Positions 8,047 through 16,856 of a DNA stretch of 64,000 bases are shown here, one piece after another; the stretch's first letter is position 1, and each line of letters opens with the position of its first letter. The notes beneath the pieces were generated by a model. It did not search any database and was not told where the DNA came from. It was given only the letters and a program-made list of their open reading frames with translations. A program made the position numbers and the translations under genes. The DNA lies in NCBI RefSeq assembly GCF_034350045.1, contig NZ_CP133781.1, positions 5,010,501-5,074,500 on the forward strand. The letters run 5' to 3'. The DNA is from Pseudomonas sp. CCI4.2 (GTDB lineage: Bacteria > Pseudomonadota > Gammaproteobacteria > Pseudomonadales > Pseudomonadaceae).

Positions 8047-8526
8047 TCAGATGTTCTCCAGGTCCGACCACTCTTCTTCCGACATCATTTTGTCCAGCTC
8101 AACAAGGATCAGCAGTTCACCGTTCTTGTTGCACACGCCCTGGATAAACTTGGCGGATTCGTCATTGCCCACGTTCGGCGCGGTTTCGACTTCAGACTGA
8201 CGCAGATAAACCACTTCTGCCACGCTGTCGACCAGAATCCCGACCACTTGCTTGTCCGCTTCGATGATCACAACGCGGGTGTTGTCGCTGACTTCAACCG
8301 GGGCCAGACCGAAACGCTGACGGGTGTCGATGACGGTCACGACGTTACCGCGCAAGTTAATGATGCCCAGCACGTAGCTTGGCGCACCCGGAACAGGAGC
8401 GATTTCGGTGTAGCGCAGCACTTCCTGAACCTGCATCACGTTGATGCCATACGACTCGTTATCCAGGCGGAAGGTAACCCACTGCAGGATAGGATCTTCG
8501 GAACCTTGTGCTGACGACTTATTCAT
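8047..8526 (-). CDS. cheW: Chemotaxis coupling protein CheW
   Basis: CheW couples chemoreceptors to the kinase CheA at the cell pole. The 159-residue product consists of one CheW domain with the expected features: ILQWVTFRLDNESYGINVMQ, then VPGAPSYVLGIINLRGNVVT, then VGILVDSVAEVVYL. Length and sequence are typical of Pseudomonas CheW of the main flagellar chemosensory system. It lies between parP (55 bp upstream) and the DUF2802 gene, downstream of a sigma28 promoter candidate at 9447-9474 that would serve parP, cheW and DUF2802 together. Confidence 0.96.
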   Translation of the reverse strand: MNKSSAQGSEDPILQWVTFRLDNESYGINVMQVQEVLRYTEIAPVPGAPSYVLGIINLRGNVVTVIDTRQRFGLAPVEVSDNTRVVIIEADKQVVGILVDSVAEVVYLRQSEVETAPNVGNDESAKFIQGVCNKNGELLILVELDKMMSEEEWSDLENI

Positions 8527-8581
8527 ACCCCTAACCCCTCAAGTGTGTGCTGTACAGACGGCACTGAGCGCCGCCCTATGA

Positions 8582-9415
8582 TTATTTGATAACGCCCATT
8601 TGCTTGACCGCGCCACTGGCTATCAGCTCGGCCAATTCGGAAACATCCAGCAATGCACACATGTGTTCAATCACTGTGCCCGCCAACCAGGGGCGTTGGC
8701 CGCGCTGGCTGCGCCATTTGATTTCGTTGGGGTCCAGGCGTATTGAGCGGCTGACGTGATGCACGGCCAGCCCCCATTCATAACCCTGAACCGAAATAAC
8801 GTATTGCAAGCCCTGGCGGAAATCGTCGCGGTAGCGGTCGGGCATCACCCAGCGCGCCGTGTCGAGTACCTTCAAGTTGCCGCTTTGGCTGGGCAAGATC
8901 CCCAGAAACCAGTCCGGCTGGCCAAACAACGGTGTCAGCTCAGTCCCGGCCAAGGAATAGATCGAGCCCAAGCACACCAACGGCACGGCCAATGTCAGGC
9001 CGGCGACGTCGAACAACAAGCATTCGAACGGCTCGGCAGCCCACGCGGGGCGGCCGTCTTTGGCCAACGGCGGTGGCGTGCCCTGAGCCAAAGCAACGGG
9101 CACGTCCACCACGGAGCTGAACATGGTCACCGAACGCTCAACAACTGGCTTCGCTTCGATCACCTTGGGCACAAGCGCCACAGGTGCGGGCAACGCCAGC
9201 TCATGAACCACGCTCGGCACAGGCACAGCAACGACAACCGCCGCCAACGCCGCGCTAACCACCGCATCACGGGCTTGCTCTTCGAGCACCGCAGCCTGGA
9301 ATTCATCCAGGTCGGAACTGACCGTCAGCTCTTGCGTGGCGTCGAAAAGCAACGCATCCAGATAAGACTGCAGCGCCAGTTGTGGCCGTGTTGCGATATC
9401 GACAGGGCGGTTCAT
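8582..9415 (-). CDS. parP: ParP-like CheW-domain polar chemotaxis protein
   Basis: The 277-residue protein has a variable Ala/Val/Pro-rich N-terminal half (about 1-125) and a C-terminal CheW-like domain (about 130-270), with FECLLFDVAGLTLAVPLVCL and EWGLAVHHVSRSIRLDPNEI. That architecture, directly after a ParA-like gene and before cheW, matches ParP, which in Vibrio links ParC to CheA and receptors and keeps the array at the pole. ATG at 9415. Promoter candidate 9447-9474 lies just upstream. Assignment depends on architecture and synteny. Confidence 0.85.
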   Translation of the reverse strand: MNRPVDIATRPQLALQSYLDALLFDATQELTVSSDLDEFQAAVLEEQARDAVVSAALAAVVVAVPVPSVVHELALPAPVALVPKVIEAKPVVERSVTMFSSVVDVPVALAQGTPPPLAKDGRPAWAAEPFECLLFDVAGLTLAVPLVCLGSIYSLAGTELTPLFGQPDWFLGILPSQSGNLKVLDTARWVMPDRYRDDFRQGLQYVISVQGYEWGLAVHHVSRSIRLDPNEIKWRSQRGQRPWLAGTVIEHMCALLDVSELAELIASGAVKQMGVIK

Positions 9416-9446
9416 GACTCAGATCCGAAAAGACGACCTTTAGGGT

Positions 9447-9474
9447 TTATCGGCCGTGTTGGCACCCGACTTGA
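9447..9474 (-). promoter_or_regulatory. Sigma28 (FliA) promoter candidate for parP-cheW-DUF2802
   Basis: On the minus strand TCAAG is followed after 15 bp by a perfect GCCGATAA -10 box. Counting from TCAA the gap is 16, one base longer than the enterobacterial optimum. It is non-coding, between the parC stop and the parP start, with the -10 box about 32 bp before the parP ATG. The same box type precedes both flagellins in this window. Confidence 0.65.
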
Positions 9475-9502
9475 ATGTGTCGGCAACTCAGCCATAAGCA
9501 CC

Positions 9503-10291
9503 TCAAGCGACCTGCGCGAGAAGTTGTTGGGACAGCAAATCTTTGAGCAGCGCGCGGTAAGCCAGCACGGCCCGACTCTTATTGTCGAACTGCGAAGGCG
9601 TCACGCCCACCCGGCTGGCGTCACGCAAACGGGTATCGATCGGCACGTAGGCTTTCCAGAGGTGTTCCGGGTAGCTATCACGCAGCACCTTTAGCGTGCC
9701 CATGGACGCCTGCGTCCGGCGATCAAACAAGGTCGGGACGATGGTGTAAGGCAGCGCGACTTTGCGTGAACGGTTAATCATTGCCAGGGTGTTCACCATC
9801 CGCTCCAGGCCTTTAACGGCGAGGAATTCGGTCTGCACCGGGATCACCAGTTGCTGACTGGCCGCCAAAGCGTTGACCATCAACACCCCGAGCAACGGCG
9901 GGCTGTCGATAATCGCGTAATCGAAATCTTGCCAGAGCTGCGCCAAGCTTTTGGCGATCACCAGACCCAAACCGCTTTGTCCCGGCGATTGGCGTTCAAG
10001 CACAGCTAGGGCGGTGCTCGACGGCATCAGCGAAATATTGTTATCGCTGGTCGGCAGCAACAGTTGGCCGGGCAACCCCTCTGGCACCAAACCCTTGTGC
10101 AGAAACAAGTCATAAGCACTGTGTTCGAGGGTATCGGGGTTGTGTCCGAAGTAACTGGTCATGGAGCCATGGGGGTCAAGATCGACAACGACCACGCGCT
10201 TGCGGGCCTCAGCCAGCAAACCGGCTAAAGCGATGGTAGAAGTGGTCTTACCGACCCCACCTTTTTGATTAGCTACTGCCCAGACTCTCAT
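9503..10291 (-). CDS. parC: ParC, ParA-like ATPase for polar positioning of chemotaxis proteins
   Basis: This is a 262-residue ParA/MinD-superfamily ATPase with deviant Walker A KGGVGKTT beginning at residue 11, DLDPHGS in the switch region and IIDSPP as Walker B. ParC recruits chemotaxis arrays to the flagellated pole with its partner ParP. The ATG at 10291 (MRVWAVANQKGG) is the natural family start; a TTG seven codons upstream is open but unlikely. It lies 44 bp downstream of motD, and parP follows. It is distinct from the other MinD-type ATPase here, FleN, which controls flagellar number. Confidence 0.9.
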   Translation of the reverse strand: MRVWAVANQKGGVGKTTSTIALAGLLAEARKRVVVVDLDPHGSMTSYFGHNPDTLEHSAYDLFLHKGLVPEGLPGQLLLPTSDNNISLMPSSTALAVLERQSPGQSGLGLVIAKSLAQLWQDFDYAIIDSPPLLGVLMVNALAASQQLVIPVQTEFLAVKGLERMVNTLAMINRSRKVALPYTIVPTLFDRRTQASMGTLKVLRDSYPEHLWKAYVPIDTRLRDASRVGVTPSQFDNKSRAVLAYRALLKDLLSQQLLAQVA

Positions 10292-10335
10292 GGTGCTTTT
10301 TCCGCTCGGCAATCCATTGACCTACCGAGAATTGG

Positions 10336-11223
10336 CTATAAGGCGGGCGGCGGAGAATTGACGGCGTTCGCGCGTACCGGCGGTATTAATCGGGGCGGTG
10401 CAGTTTGTGTGCCAGCACGCCTTAATGCTGCGTCCGGCTTGGCGTTGGCAGTGCCAGAGCCGGTGAGGCTGCGACGAACTTCCAGGTTGCGGGAAATGAC
10501 TAACACCACGCGCCGATTGCGGGCACGGCCCTCAACGGTGGTGTTGGGCGCCACTGGCTGAAACTCGCCGTAACCGACCGAGGCCATACGCGCCGGGTTG
10601 ATCCCGTCAATCGCCAGCATGCGAACGATGCTCGCCGCTCGGGCAGACGACAGCTCCCAGTTTGTCGGGTACTGAGCGGTGCGGATGGGTTGGTCATCGG
10701 TGAAGCCTTCGACATGCACCGGGTTGTCAAACGGACTCAGGATCTTCGCGACCTTTTCGATGATATTGAACGCCGCGTCGCTGGGCATCGCATCACCGCT
10801 GCCGAACAACATGCTGGAATTGAGCTCGATCTCAATCCACAGCTCGTTACCCCTGACGGTCATCTGGTTGGATTTGATCAGATCGCCAAAACCATCGCGC
10901 ACGTCGTTGGCAATGGTTTGCAAGGGTGCAATCGGACTTTGCGCGAGGCCGGCATCGACCTCTTGGCTGTCTTTGATCAACGGCTTGGAGGGCGTGATGG
11001 TCAGTGGCTTTTCATCGCCAATAGGAATCGGCTTGAGGCTGCGATCGGGCTCGTTGAAGGCCCCGATGAGTGCCTGTGAAAGCACCTTGTATTTACCTTC
11101 GTTAAGCGACGAGATCGAGTACATGACCACAAAAAACGCGAACAGCAAGGTGATGAAGTCCGCGTAGGACACCAGCCAACGTTCATGATTATCGTGCTCT
11201 TCAACTCGACGACGACGGGCCAT
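10336..11223 (-). CDS. motD: Flagellar motor stator protein MotD (MotB family)
   Basis: MotD is the peptidoglycan-anchored stator subunit of the second stator (MotCD) of Pseudomonas. The 295-residue protein has a basic N-terminus, a single membrane helix carrying the proton-carrying aspartate (WLVSYADFITLLFAFFVVMY, Asp22), a periplasmic linker, an OmpA-like domain (about 140-255, with VEGFTDDQPI and NWELSSARA) and a Pro/Ala-rich tail. It starts 10 bp after the motC stop. MotCD is needed for swarming in P. aeruginosa; that role here is by analogy. Confidence 0.95.
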   Translation of the reverse strand: MARRRRVEEHDNHERWLVSYADFITLLFAFFVVMYSISSLNEGKYKVLSQALIGAFNEPDRSLKPIPIGDEKPLTITPSKPLIKDSQEVDAGLAQSPIAPLQTIANDVRDGFGDLIKSNQMTVRGNELWIEIELNSSMLFGSGDAMPSDAAFNIIEKVAKILSPFDNPVHVEGFTDDQPIRTAQYPTNWELSSARAASIVRMLAIDGINPARMASVGYGEFQPVAPNTTVEGRARNRRVVLVISRNLEVRRSLTGSGTANAKPDAALRRAGTQTAPPRLIPPVRANAVNSPPPAL

Positions 11224-11233
11224 GGTTAATCCA

Positions 11234-11974
11234 TCACTCCATGAAGCCTTGCAGCTTCAATTCAATCGAACGCGGGTTCTCGCCTTCGGCAATGGACAAA
11301 ATGCCTTCGAGCAACATTTCACGGTAGCGCGACTGGCGGACGGCGATCGCTTTGAGTTTGTTGGCGATGGGCAGCAGGATCAAGTTGGCCGAGGCCACAC
11401 CGTAGATCGTGGCGACAAACGCCACAGCAATGCCGCTACCCAATTGACTCGGATCGGCCAGGTTGCCCATCACATGGATCAGCCCCATGACGGCACCAAT
11501 GATGCCAATGGTCGGCGCGTAGCCACCCATGCTTTCAAATACTTTGGCGGCCTGAATATCGCGGGTTTCCTGGGTGATGAAATCCACTTCCAGAATGCTT
11601 CGGATCGCTTCAGGTTCAGCGCCGTCAACCAGCAATTGCAGACCTTTGCGCGCGTATTGATCCGGCTCTGAGTCGGCGATGCTTTCCAGTCCGAGCAAGC
11701 CTTCCTTGCGTGCGGTCAGGCTCCAGTTAACGACGCGATCAATGCCGCCGGGCAGATCGATACGTGGCGGAAACAGAATCCATCCCACGATTTGCATGGC
11801 GCGCATGAACGCACTCATGGGCGACTGCAGCAGTGCCGCCGCCATGGTGCCACCCAATACGATCAACGCTGCCGGACCGTTGAGCAGCGCAGCCAGATGA
11901 CCGCCTTCGAGAAAGTTACCGCCAATGATCGCGACAAACGCGAGGATGAGGCCAATAAGACTCAGTACATCCAT
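11234..11974 (-). CDS. motC: Flagellar motor stator protein MotC (MotA family)
   Basis: MotC forms the membrane ring of the MotCD stator. The 246-residue product has four membrane helices, the conserved prolines of helices 3-4 (YAPTIGIIGAVMGLIHVMGN) and the charged cytoplasmic loop. The ATG at 11974 overlaps the cheB stop by one base (TGATG) and has a GAGG site within the cheB end; an ATG three codons upstream would overlap further. Co-transcribed with cheB and motD. Confidence 0.95.
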   Translation of the reverse strand: MDVLSLIGLILAFVAIIGGNFLEGGHLAALLNGPAALIVLGGTMAAALLQSPMSAFMRAMQIVGWILFPPRIDLPGGIDRVVNWSLTARKEGLLGLESIADSEPDQYARKGLQLLVDGAEPEAIRSILEVDFITQETRDIQAAKVFESMGGYAPTIGIIGAVMGLIHVMGNLADPSQLGSGIAVAFVATIYGVASANLILLPIANKLKAIAVRQSRYREMLLEGILSIAEGENPRSIELKLQGFME

Positions 11975-13113
11975 CAGATGCATGCCTCGACGAGGTGCTT
12001 GCCAATCTCATCCAGGCCGTACACCGCATCGGCGAGGTCAGCTTTGACAATCGCCATCGGCATGCCGTAAATCACACAGCTCGCCTCGTCCTGCGCCCAG
12101 ATATGACTACCGCCCTGCTTGAGCAGGCGAGCGCCTTCACGACCGTCAGCGCCCATGCCTGTGAGCACCACCGCCAAAACCTTGTCACCGTACGACTTGG
12201 CGGCAGAGCCGAAGGTGATGTCTACGCACGGCTTGTAATTCAGGCGTTCATCACCGGGCAGGATTTTCACCGCTCCGCGACCGTCGACCATCATTTGTTT
12301 GCCGCCAGGCGCAAGTAACGCCAGGCCCGGACGCAAAATATCGCCGTCTTCGGCTTCCTTCACGCTGATCTGGCACAGCTTATCCAAACGCTCGGCAAAC
12401 GCTTTGGTGAACGCTGCGGGCATGTGTTGAATCAACACGATGGGCGCCGGGAAGTTGGCTGGTAATTGCGTCAGCACACGCTGCAGTGCGACGGGACCAC
12501 CGGTTGAAGTACCAATGGCGACCAGCTTGTAGGCTTTGCGCTTGGGAGCAGGCGAGTAGTGAGCCGCCGGCGCGTGAGGCGTGACCGCACGCGCCGGCGT
12601 GCTACGAGCAGCCGTGGTTGCGCTACTGAAACTGCTGGCCGTTGAGGTCGAACTGGAGGACGACGAAACGGACGACGCTGAGGCTTGCGGTGTCGGGGTG
12701 CTATAGCCGCTGAAACGACTGCGCGAAAGGGTGTGGATCTTTTCGCACAACAGTTGTTTGACCTTCTCTGGATTGCGCGAGATGTCTTCGAAGTTCTTTG
12801 GCAGAAAATCAACTGCACCTGCATCCAGCGCATCCAGAGTGACGCGCGCGCCCTCGTGGGTTAGCGAGGAAAACATCAGGACCGGGGTCGGAATGCGCTG
12901 CATGATGTGACGCACGGCCGTGATGCCGTCCATCATCGGCATTTCGTAGTCCATGGTGATCACGTCAGGCTTGAGCACCAGCGCTTGTTCAATCGCTTCC
13001 TTGCCGTTGGTTGCCGTACCGACAACCTGGATATTGGGATCAGCAGAAAGAATTTCCGAGACGCGGCGGCGGAAAAATCCAGAATCGTCCACCACAAGCA
13101 CTTTAACTACCAT
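11974..13113 (-). CDS. cheB: Protein-glutamate methylesterase/deamidase CheB
   Basis: CheB removes methyl groups from chemoreceptors when phosphorylated by CheA. The 379-residue protein has an N-terminal receiver domain with phospho-acceptor Asp55 (ITMDYEMP), a Ser/Ala-rich linker of about 50 residues (140-190), and a C-terminal methylesterase domain with the catalytic triad Ser203 (GTSTGG), His230 (QHMP) and Asp323 (GMGADG). The ATG at 13113 is preceded by GGAG at a good distance. The long serine-rich linker is common in Pseudomonas CheB. Located 51 bp after cheA. Confidence 0.96.
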   Translation of the reverse strand: MVVKVLVVDDSGFFRRRVSEILSADPNIQVVGTATNGKEAIEQALVLKPDVITMDYEMPMMDGITAVRHIMQRIPTPVLMFSSLTHEGARVTLDALDAGAVDFLPKNFEDISRNPEKVKQLLCEKIHTLSRSRFSGYSTPTPQASASSVSSSSSSTSTASSFSSATTAARSTPARAVTPHAPAAHYSPAPKRKAYKLVAIGTSTGGPVALQRVLTQLPANFPAPIVLIQHMPAAFTKAFAERLDKLCQISVKEAEDGDILRPGLALLAPGGKQMMVDGRGAVKILPGDERLNYKPCVDITFGSAAKSYGDKVLAVVLTGMGADGREGARLLKQGGSHIWAQDEASCVIYGMPMAIVKADLADAVYGLDEIGKHLVEACI

Positions 13114-13164
13114 AAACACTCCGTAGGGTATTGCGGGCGCTTAGCACGACCCGCAACCCCAGAA

Positions 13165-15387
13165 TCAAATACGCCGAGCGGCGTAGCGCTTGAGCATGCT
13201 CGGTACATCGAGAATCAAGGCAATCCGACCGTCACCGGTAATGGTGGCGCCCGACATCCCCGGCGTTCCCTGGAGCATTTTGCCCAGCGGCTTGATAACC
13301 ACTTCTTCCTGGCCCACCAGTTGATCGACGACAAAGCCGATGCGCTGAGTACCCACGGACAGAATCACGACATGACCTTCTCGTTGTTCTTCATGGGCGG
13401 CTGAAGCGACCAGCCATCGTTTGAGATAGAACAGCGGCAACGCTTTTTCGCGAACAATGACCACTTCCTGGCCATCTACGACGTTGGTTCGCGACAGGTC
13501 GAGATGGAAAATCTCGTTGACGTTGACCAACGGGAAAGCGAACGCCTGGTTGCCCAGCATCACCATTAGGGTTGGCATGATCGCCAAGGTCAATGGGACC
13601 TTAATGACGATTTTCGAGCCTTGGCCCTTGGTCGAGTAAATATTGATCGAACCGTTGAGCTGGGCGATTTTGGTTTTCACCACGTCCATGCCCACGCCAC
13701 GGCCTGACACGTCGGAAATCTCGGTTTTGGTCGAGAAACCCGGTGCGAAGATCAAGTTGTAGCAATCGGTTTCGCTCAAGCGGTCAGCGGCGTCCTTGTC
13801 CATCACGCCACGTTTCACGGCGATGGCACGTAGAACAGCCGGGTCCATGCCTTTACCGTCATCGGAAATCGACAGCAATATGTGGTCGCCTTCCTGTTCC
13901 GCCGACAGAATCACACGACCGCAACGGGCTTTACCCGAGGCTTCGCGCTCTTCCGGCGATTCGATACCGTGATCGACCGCGTTGCGCACCAAGTGGACCA
14001 ACGGGTCGGCAAGGGCCTCGACCAGGTTTTTGTCCAGGTCGGTTTCTTCACCCACCAGTTCCAGGTTGATTTCTTTCTTCAACTGACGCGCAAGGTCTCG
14101 GACCAAACGCGGGAAGCGACCGAAGACTTTCTTGATCGGCTGCATCCGGGTTTTCATCACCGCGGTCTGCAGGTCAGCGGTAACCACGTCCAGATTCGAC
14201 ACGGCCTTGGACATGGCTTCGTCGCCGCTGTTCAGGCCCAAACGAACCAGGCGGTTGCGCACCAGTACCAGCTCGCCAACCATGTTCATGATTTCGTCGA
14301 GGCGTGCAGTGTCAACCCGTACGGTGGTTTCAGCTTCGGACGCTGCCGGTTTTTCTGGCGCGGCTTTGGCCGGGGCAGCGACCGCTCTGGCGGGCTCAGG
14401 CGCATGCACCGCGGCCGCAACCACGGGCGCAGGAGCAGGCTTAGGGGCCGGTGCTGGCGCAGCGGCGGCTATTTTTGCGACCGCTTCTGGCTCGAACTTG
14501 CCTTTGCCGTGCAGCTCGTCAAGCAGTGACTCGAATTCGTGATCGGAAATCTGGTCGCTACCGGGCGCTTTACTTGGCGCGGCGACAGCGGCCGGTGCGG
14601 TCACTGCCAGTGCGTCGGCAGCGAAAGAACCCTTGCCATGCAATTGATCGAGCAGTGCTTCGAATTCGTCGTCGCTAATGTCGTTGCTGACGGGCGCGGC
14701 GAGCGTGGCAACAGGTGCAGCGGGTTTTGCATCGGCGGCAAACTTGCCTTTGCCGTGCAACTGATCAAGCAGCGAATCGAATTCAGCATCGCTGATCTCG
14801 TCGCTGGCGGCCGAACCACCGGCGTAGGCGGCAACCGGTGCCGCTACTGCTGGGGCTGATGCAGAGGCTTCCGCCTGCGCTTTGACCGCATTGAGCGAAT
14901 CGAGCAATTGTTCGAATTCGGTATCGGTAATGTCCGCAGTGGCTTCGACCGGCATCGGCTCAACGCTGACGGGCGCGGCGACAGCGCTCGCTTTGGGTGC
15001 TGGCTCTGCCAGGCGCGCCAATTTCGCGAGCAACTCCGGCGTAGCCGCCGTCACGTCGGTGCGTTCACGCACTTCGGTGAACATGGCATTGACCGCGTCC
15101 AACGCTTCCAGAACCACGTCCATCAATTCCGAATCAACGCGACGCTCACCCTTGCGCAGGATGTCGAAGACGTTCTCGGCGATGTGGCAGCACTCCACCA
15201 GCTCATGGAGCTGGAGGAAGCCGGCGCCCCCTTTTACAGTGTGAAAACCGCGAAAAATTGCATTGAGCAACTCCGCATCATCGGGACGGCTTTCCAGCTC
15301 GACCAACTGCTCGGACAATTGCTCGAGAATCTCGCCAGCCTCTACCAGAAAATCCTGAAGGATCTCTTCATCGGCGCCGAAGCTCAT
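13165..15387 (-). CDS. cheA: Chemotaxis histidine kinase CheA with a four-repeat linker
   Basis: CheA autophosphorylates in response to receptors and passes phosphate to CheY and CheB. The 740-residue protein has an Hpt (P1) domain with His49 (GFHTVKGGAG), then a long Ala/Pro-rich linker, a P3 dimerisation helix pair (about 350-410), the P4 ATPase domain (N box VRNAVDHGIESPEE; G boxes SDDGKGM and GRGVGMD) and a C-terminal CheW-like P5 domain. I see no compact P2 domain. Instead the linker holds four copies of a motif (I-S/T-D-x-E-F-x-x-L-L-D-x-L), at residues 153-166, 198-216, 237-255 and 280-298; the last three extend to LHGKGxF. The motif resembles CheY-binding peptides of FliM, FliN and CheZ; see findings. 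Between cheZ and cheB. Confidence 0.96.
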   Translation of the reverse strand: MSFGADEEILQDFLVEAGEILEQLSEQLVELESRPDDAELLNAIFRGFHTVKGGAGFLQLHELVECCHIAENVFDILRKGERRVDSELMDVVLEALDAVNAMFTEVRERTDVTAATPELLAKLARLAEPAPKASAVAAPVSVEPMPVEATADITDTEFEQLLDSLNAVKAQAEASASAPAVAAPVAAYAGGSAASDEISDAEFDSLLDQLHGKGKFAADAKPAAPVATLAAPVSNDISDDEFEALLDQLHGKGSFAADALAVTAPAAVAAPSKAPGSDQISDHEFESLLDELHGKGKFEPEAVAKIAAAAPAPAPKPAPAPVVAAAVHAPEPARAVAAPAKAAPEKPAASEAETTVRVDTARLDEIMNMVGELVLVRNRLVRLGLNSGDEAMSKAVSNLDVVTADLQTAVMKTRMQPIKKVFGRFPRLVRDLARQLKKEINLELVGEETDLDKNLVEALADPLVHLVRNAVDHGIESPEEREASGKARCGRVILSAEQEGDHILLSISDDGKGMDPAVLRAIAVKRGVMDKDAADRLSETDCYNLIFAPGFSTKTEISDVSGRGVGMDVVKTKIAQLNGSINIYSTKGQGSKIVIKVPLTLAIMPTLMVMLGNQAFAFPLVNVNEIFHLDLSRTNVVDGQEVVIVREKALPLFYLKRWLVASAAHEEQREGHVVILSVGTQRIGFVVDQLVGQEEVVIKPLGKMLQGTPGMSGATITGDGRIALILDVPSMLKRYAARRI

Positions 15388-15418
15388 TGGGGTGCTCCCT
15401 AAAATTCAATCAATCGAC

Positions 15419-16207
15419 CTAGAAGCCCAGGCTGGATAGCAGATCGTCAACATCATCCTGACCGGATACAACGTCTTCACGCTTATCGGCATGAATCTGC
15501 GGACCTTCACCTTGAGACAGATTTTTTTCTTGATCTTGTTCTGTACGGATCGATTGATGGTCATGTTCGATCCCTGCAAAGCGATCGACCTGGCTGGCCA
15601 TCAGCACCAGTTTGAGCAAGTTGCTTTCCACTTCCGTAACCAGTTGCGTAACGCGCTTGATCACCTGACCGGTGAGGTCCTGGAAGTCTTGAGCCAGCAA
15701 AATATCGTTGAGGTGGGCGGAGACTTCGCGGCTGTCTTTCTCTGTACGCGCCAAGAAACCTTCGACCCGTCGAGCCAGTTCGCGAAACTCTTCGGCACCG
15801 ACTTCGCGACGCATAAAACGCGCCCAATCGGCACTCAAGGCGCTGGCTTCAGACGCCAGCCCGCCCATCAATGGCGTGCTTGCCTCTACCAGGTCCATCG
15901 TGCGGTTGGCGGCATTCTCGGTCAGCCTGACCACATACGACAGACGCTCGGTGGCATCAGTGATCTGCGAAACTTCTTTGGCTTGCGGCATGTTCGGGTC
16001 AATTTGAAAATTGACGATCGCACTGTGCAGCTCACGGGTCAGTTTGCCGACTTCCTGATACAGACCTCGGTCGCGAGTCTGGTTCAGCTCATGGATCAGT
16101 TGCACCGCGTCGCCAAATCGGCCTTTTTCAAGACTTTCGACCAACTCGTGTGCGTGTTTCTTCAGGGTCGACTCGAAGTCGGCCTGGGTTGAATCTGTGT
16201 GCTCCAT
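15419..16207 (-). CDS. cheZ: CheY-P phosphatase CheZ
   Basis: CheZ accelerates dephosphorylation of CheY-P. The 262-residue protein is mainly helical, contains the phosphatase active-site helix LAQDFQDLTGQVIKRVTQLV (the conserved Asp and Gln), and ends with the CheY-tethering peptide GQDDVDDLLSSLGF at 249-262. Order cheY-cheZ-cheA is conserved in Pseudomonas; the start lies 19 bp after the cheY stop. A GCCGATAA-like string around 15484 is inside this coding sequence and is not taken as a promoter. Confidence 0.96.
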   Translation of the reverse strand: MEHTDSTQADFESTLKKHAHELVESLEKGRFGDAVQLIHELNQTRDRGLYQEVGKLTRELHSAIVNFQIDPNMPQAKEVSQITDATERLSYVVRLTENAANRTMDLVEASTPLMGGLASEASALSADWARFMRREVGAEEFRELARRVEGFLARTEKDSREVSAHLNDILLAQDFQDLTGQVIKRVTQLVTEVESNLLKLVLMASQVDRFAGIEHDHQSIRTEQDQEKNLSQGEGPQIHADKREDVVSGQDDVDDLLSSLGF

Positions 16208-16226
16208 ACAGCCCCCACGGCGGACA

Positions 16227-16601
16227 TCAGCTATTGACGCGCTCGAAGATCTTTTCGATCTTTTCTTTCAGCACTTGGGCCGTGAAGGGCTTGACCACAT
16301 AACCGTTAACACCGGCCTGAGCGGCTTCGATGATTTGGTCACGTTTGGCTTCGGCCGTTACCATCAATACTGGCAAGTGCTTGAGACGATCATCGGCGCG
16401 CACATGGCGCAGCAAATCGATACCGGACATGCCAGGCATGTTCCAGTCAGTCACCAGAAAGTCGAAGTTACCGCTTTGCAGCATGGGCAGCGCGGTAGTT
16501 CCGTCGTCCGCTTCTGCCGTGTTGGTGAACCCAAGGTCACGCAACAGGTTTTTAATGATCCGCCGCATCGTTGAGAAGTCATCAACGATGAGGATTTTCA
16601 T
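16227..16601 (-). CDS. cheY: Chemotaxis response regulator CheY
   Basis: CheY-P binds FliM/FliN at the flagellar switch and changes rotation. From the ATG at 16601 (MKILIVDDFSTMRR) the protein has 124 residues, the normal length; phospho-acceptor Asp52 (VTDWNMPG), the VTAEAK switch threonine and the VVKPF lysine are present. An upstream TTG (16625) would add eight residues and is rejected. The 255-bp gap to fliA (16602-16856) has no gene and no sigma28 or sigma54 element that I can defend, so cheY may depend on read-through from fliA or on an unseen promoter. Confidence 0.97.
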   Translation of the reverse strand: MKILIVDDFSTMRRIIKNLLRDLGFTNTAEADDGTTALPMLQSGNFDFLVTDWNMPGMSGIDLLRHVRADDRLKHLPVLMVTAEAKRDQIIEAAQAGVNGYVVKPFTAQVLKEKIEKIFERVNS

Positions 16602-16856
16602 GTTCTTGTCCAATTCGACCTCCAAGCAGTCTTAAACGCATTCAGCACCTGAATACGCTGTTCAATCAAAACCGGCACAGCACACATAGGCTGCACGAAA
16701 ACGACGACGGGCTTGGTAAATCAACACGCCGGAATGGACACAGAAAGTCTAAAGGACTCTCTGAACGGCTTCCGCCTAGTCTTATGCTTCGCACGCAACG
16801 CTTTGCACAGCCGGCTTACAGGCAACTCGTCACCACCAGGGGTCACGCCTTGCCCA

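Noticed and set aside
10292..10312. TTG start adding seven residues to ParC
   Set aside because: The ATG at 10291 gives the normal family N-terminus close to the Walker A motif.
15484..15510. GCCGATAA-like sigma28 -10 box on the minus strand
   Set aside because: It lies inside cheZ coding sequence, with no good -35 element and no downstream gene start it could serve.
16602..16856. Sigma28 or sigma54 promoter for cheY in the gap after fliA
   Set aside because: No TTATCGGC-type or GG-N10-GC sequence with acceptable flanks was found.
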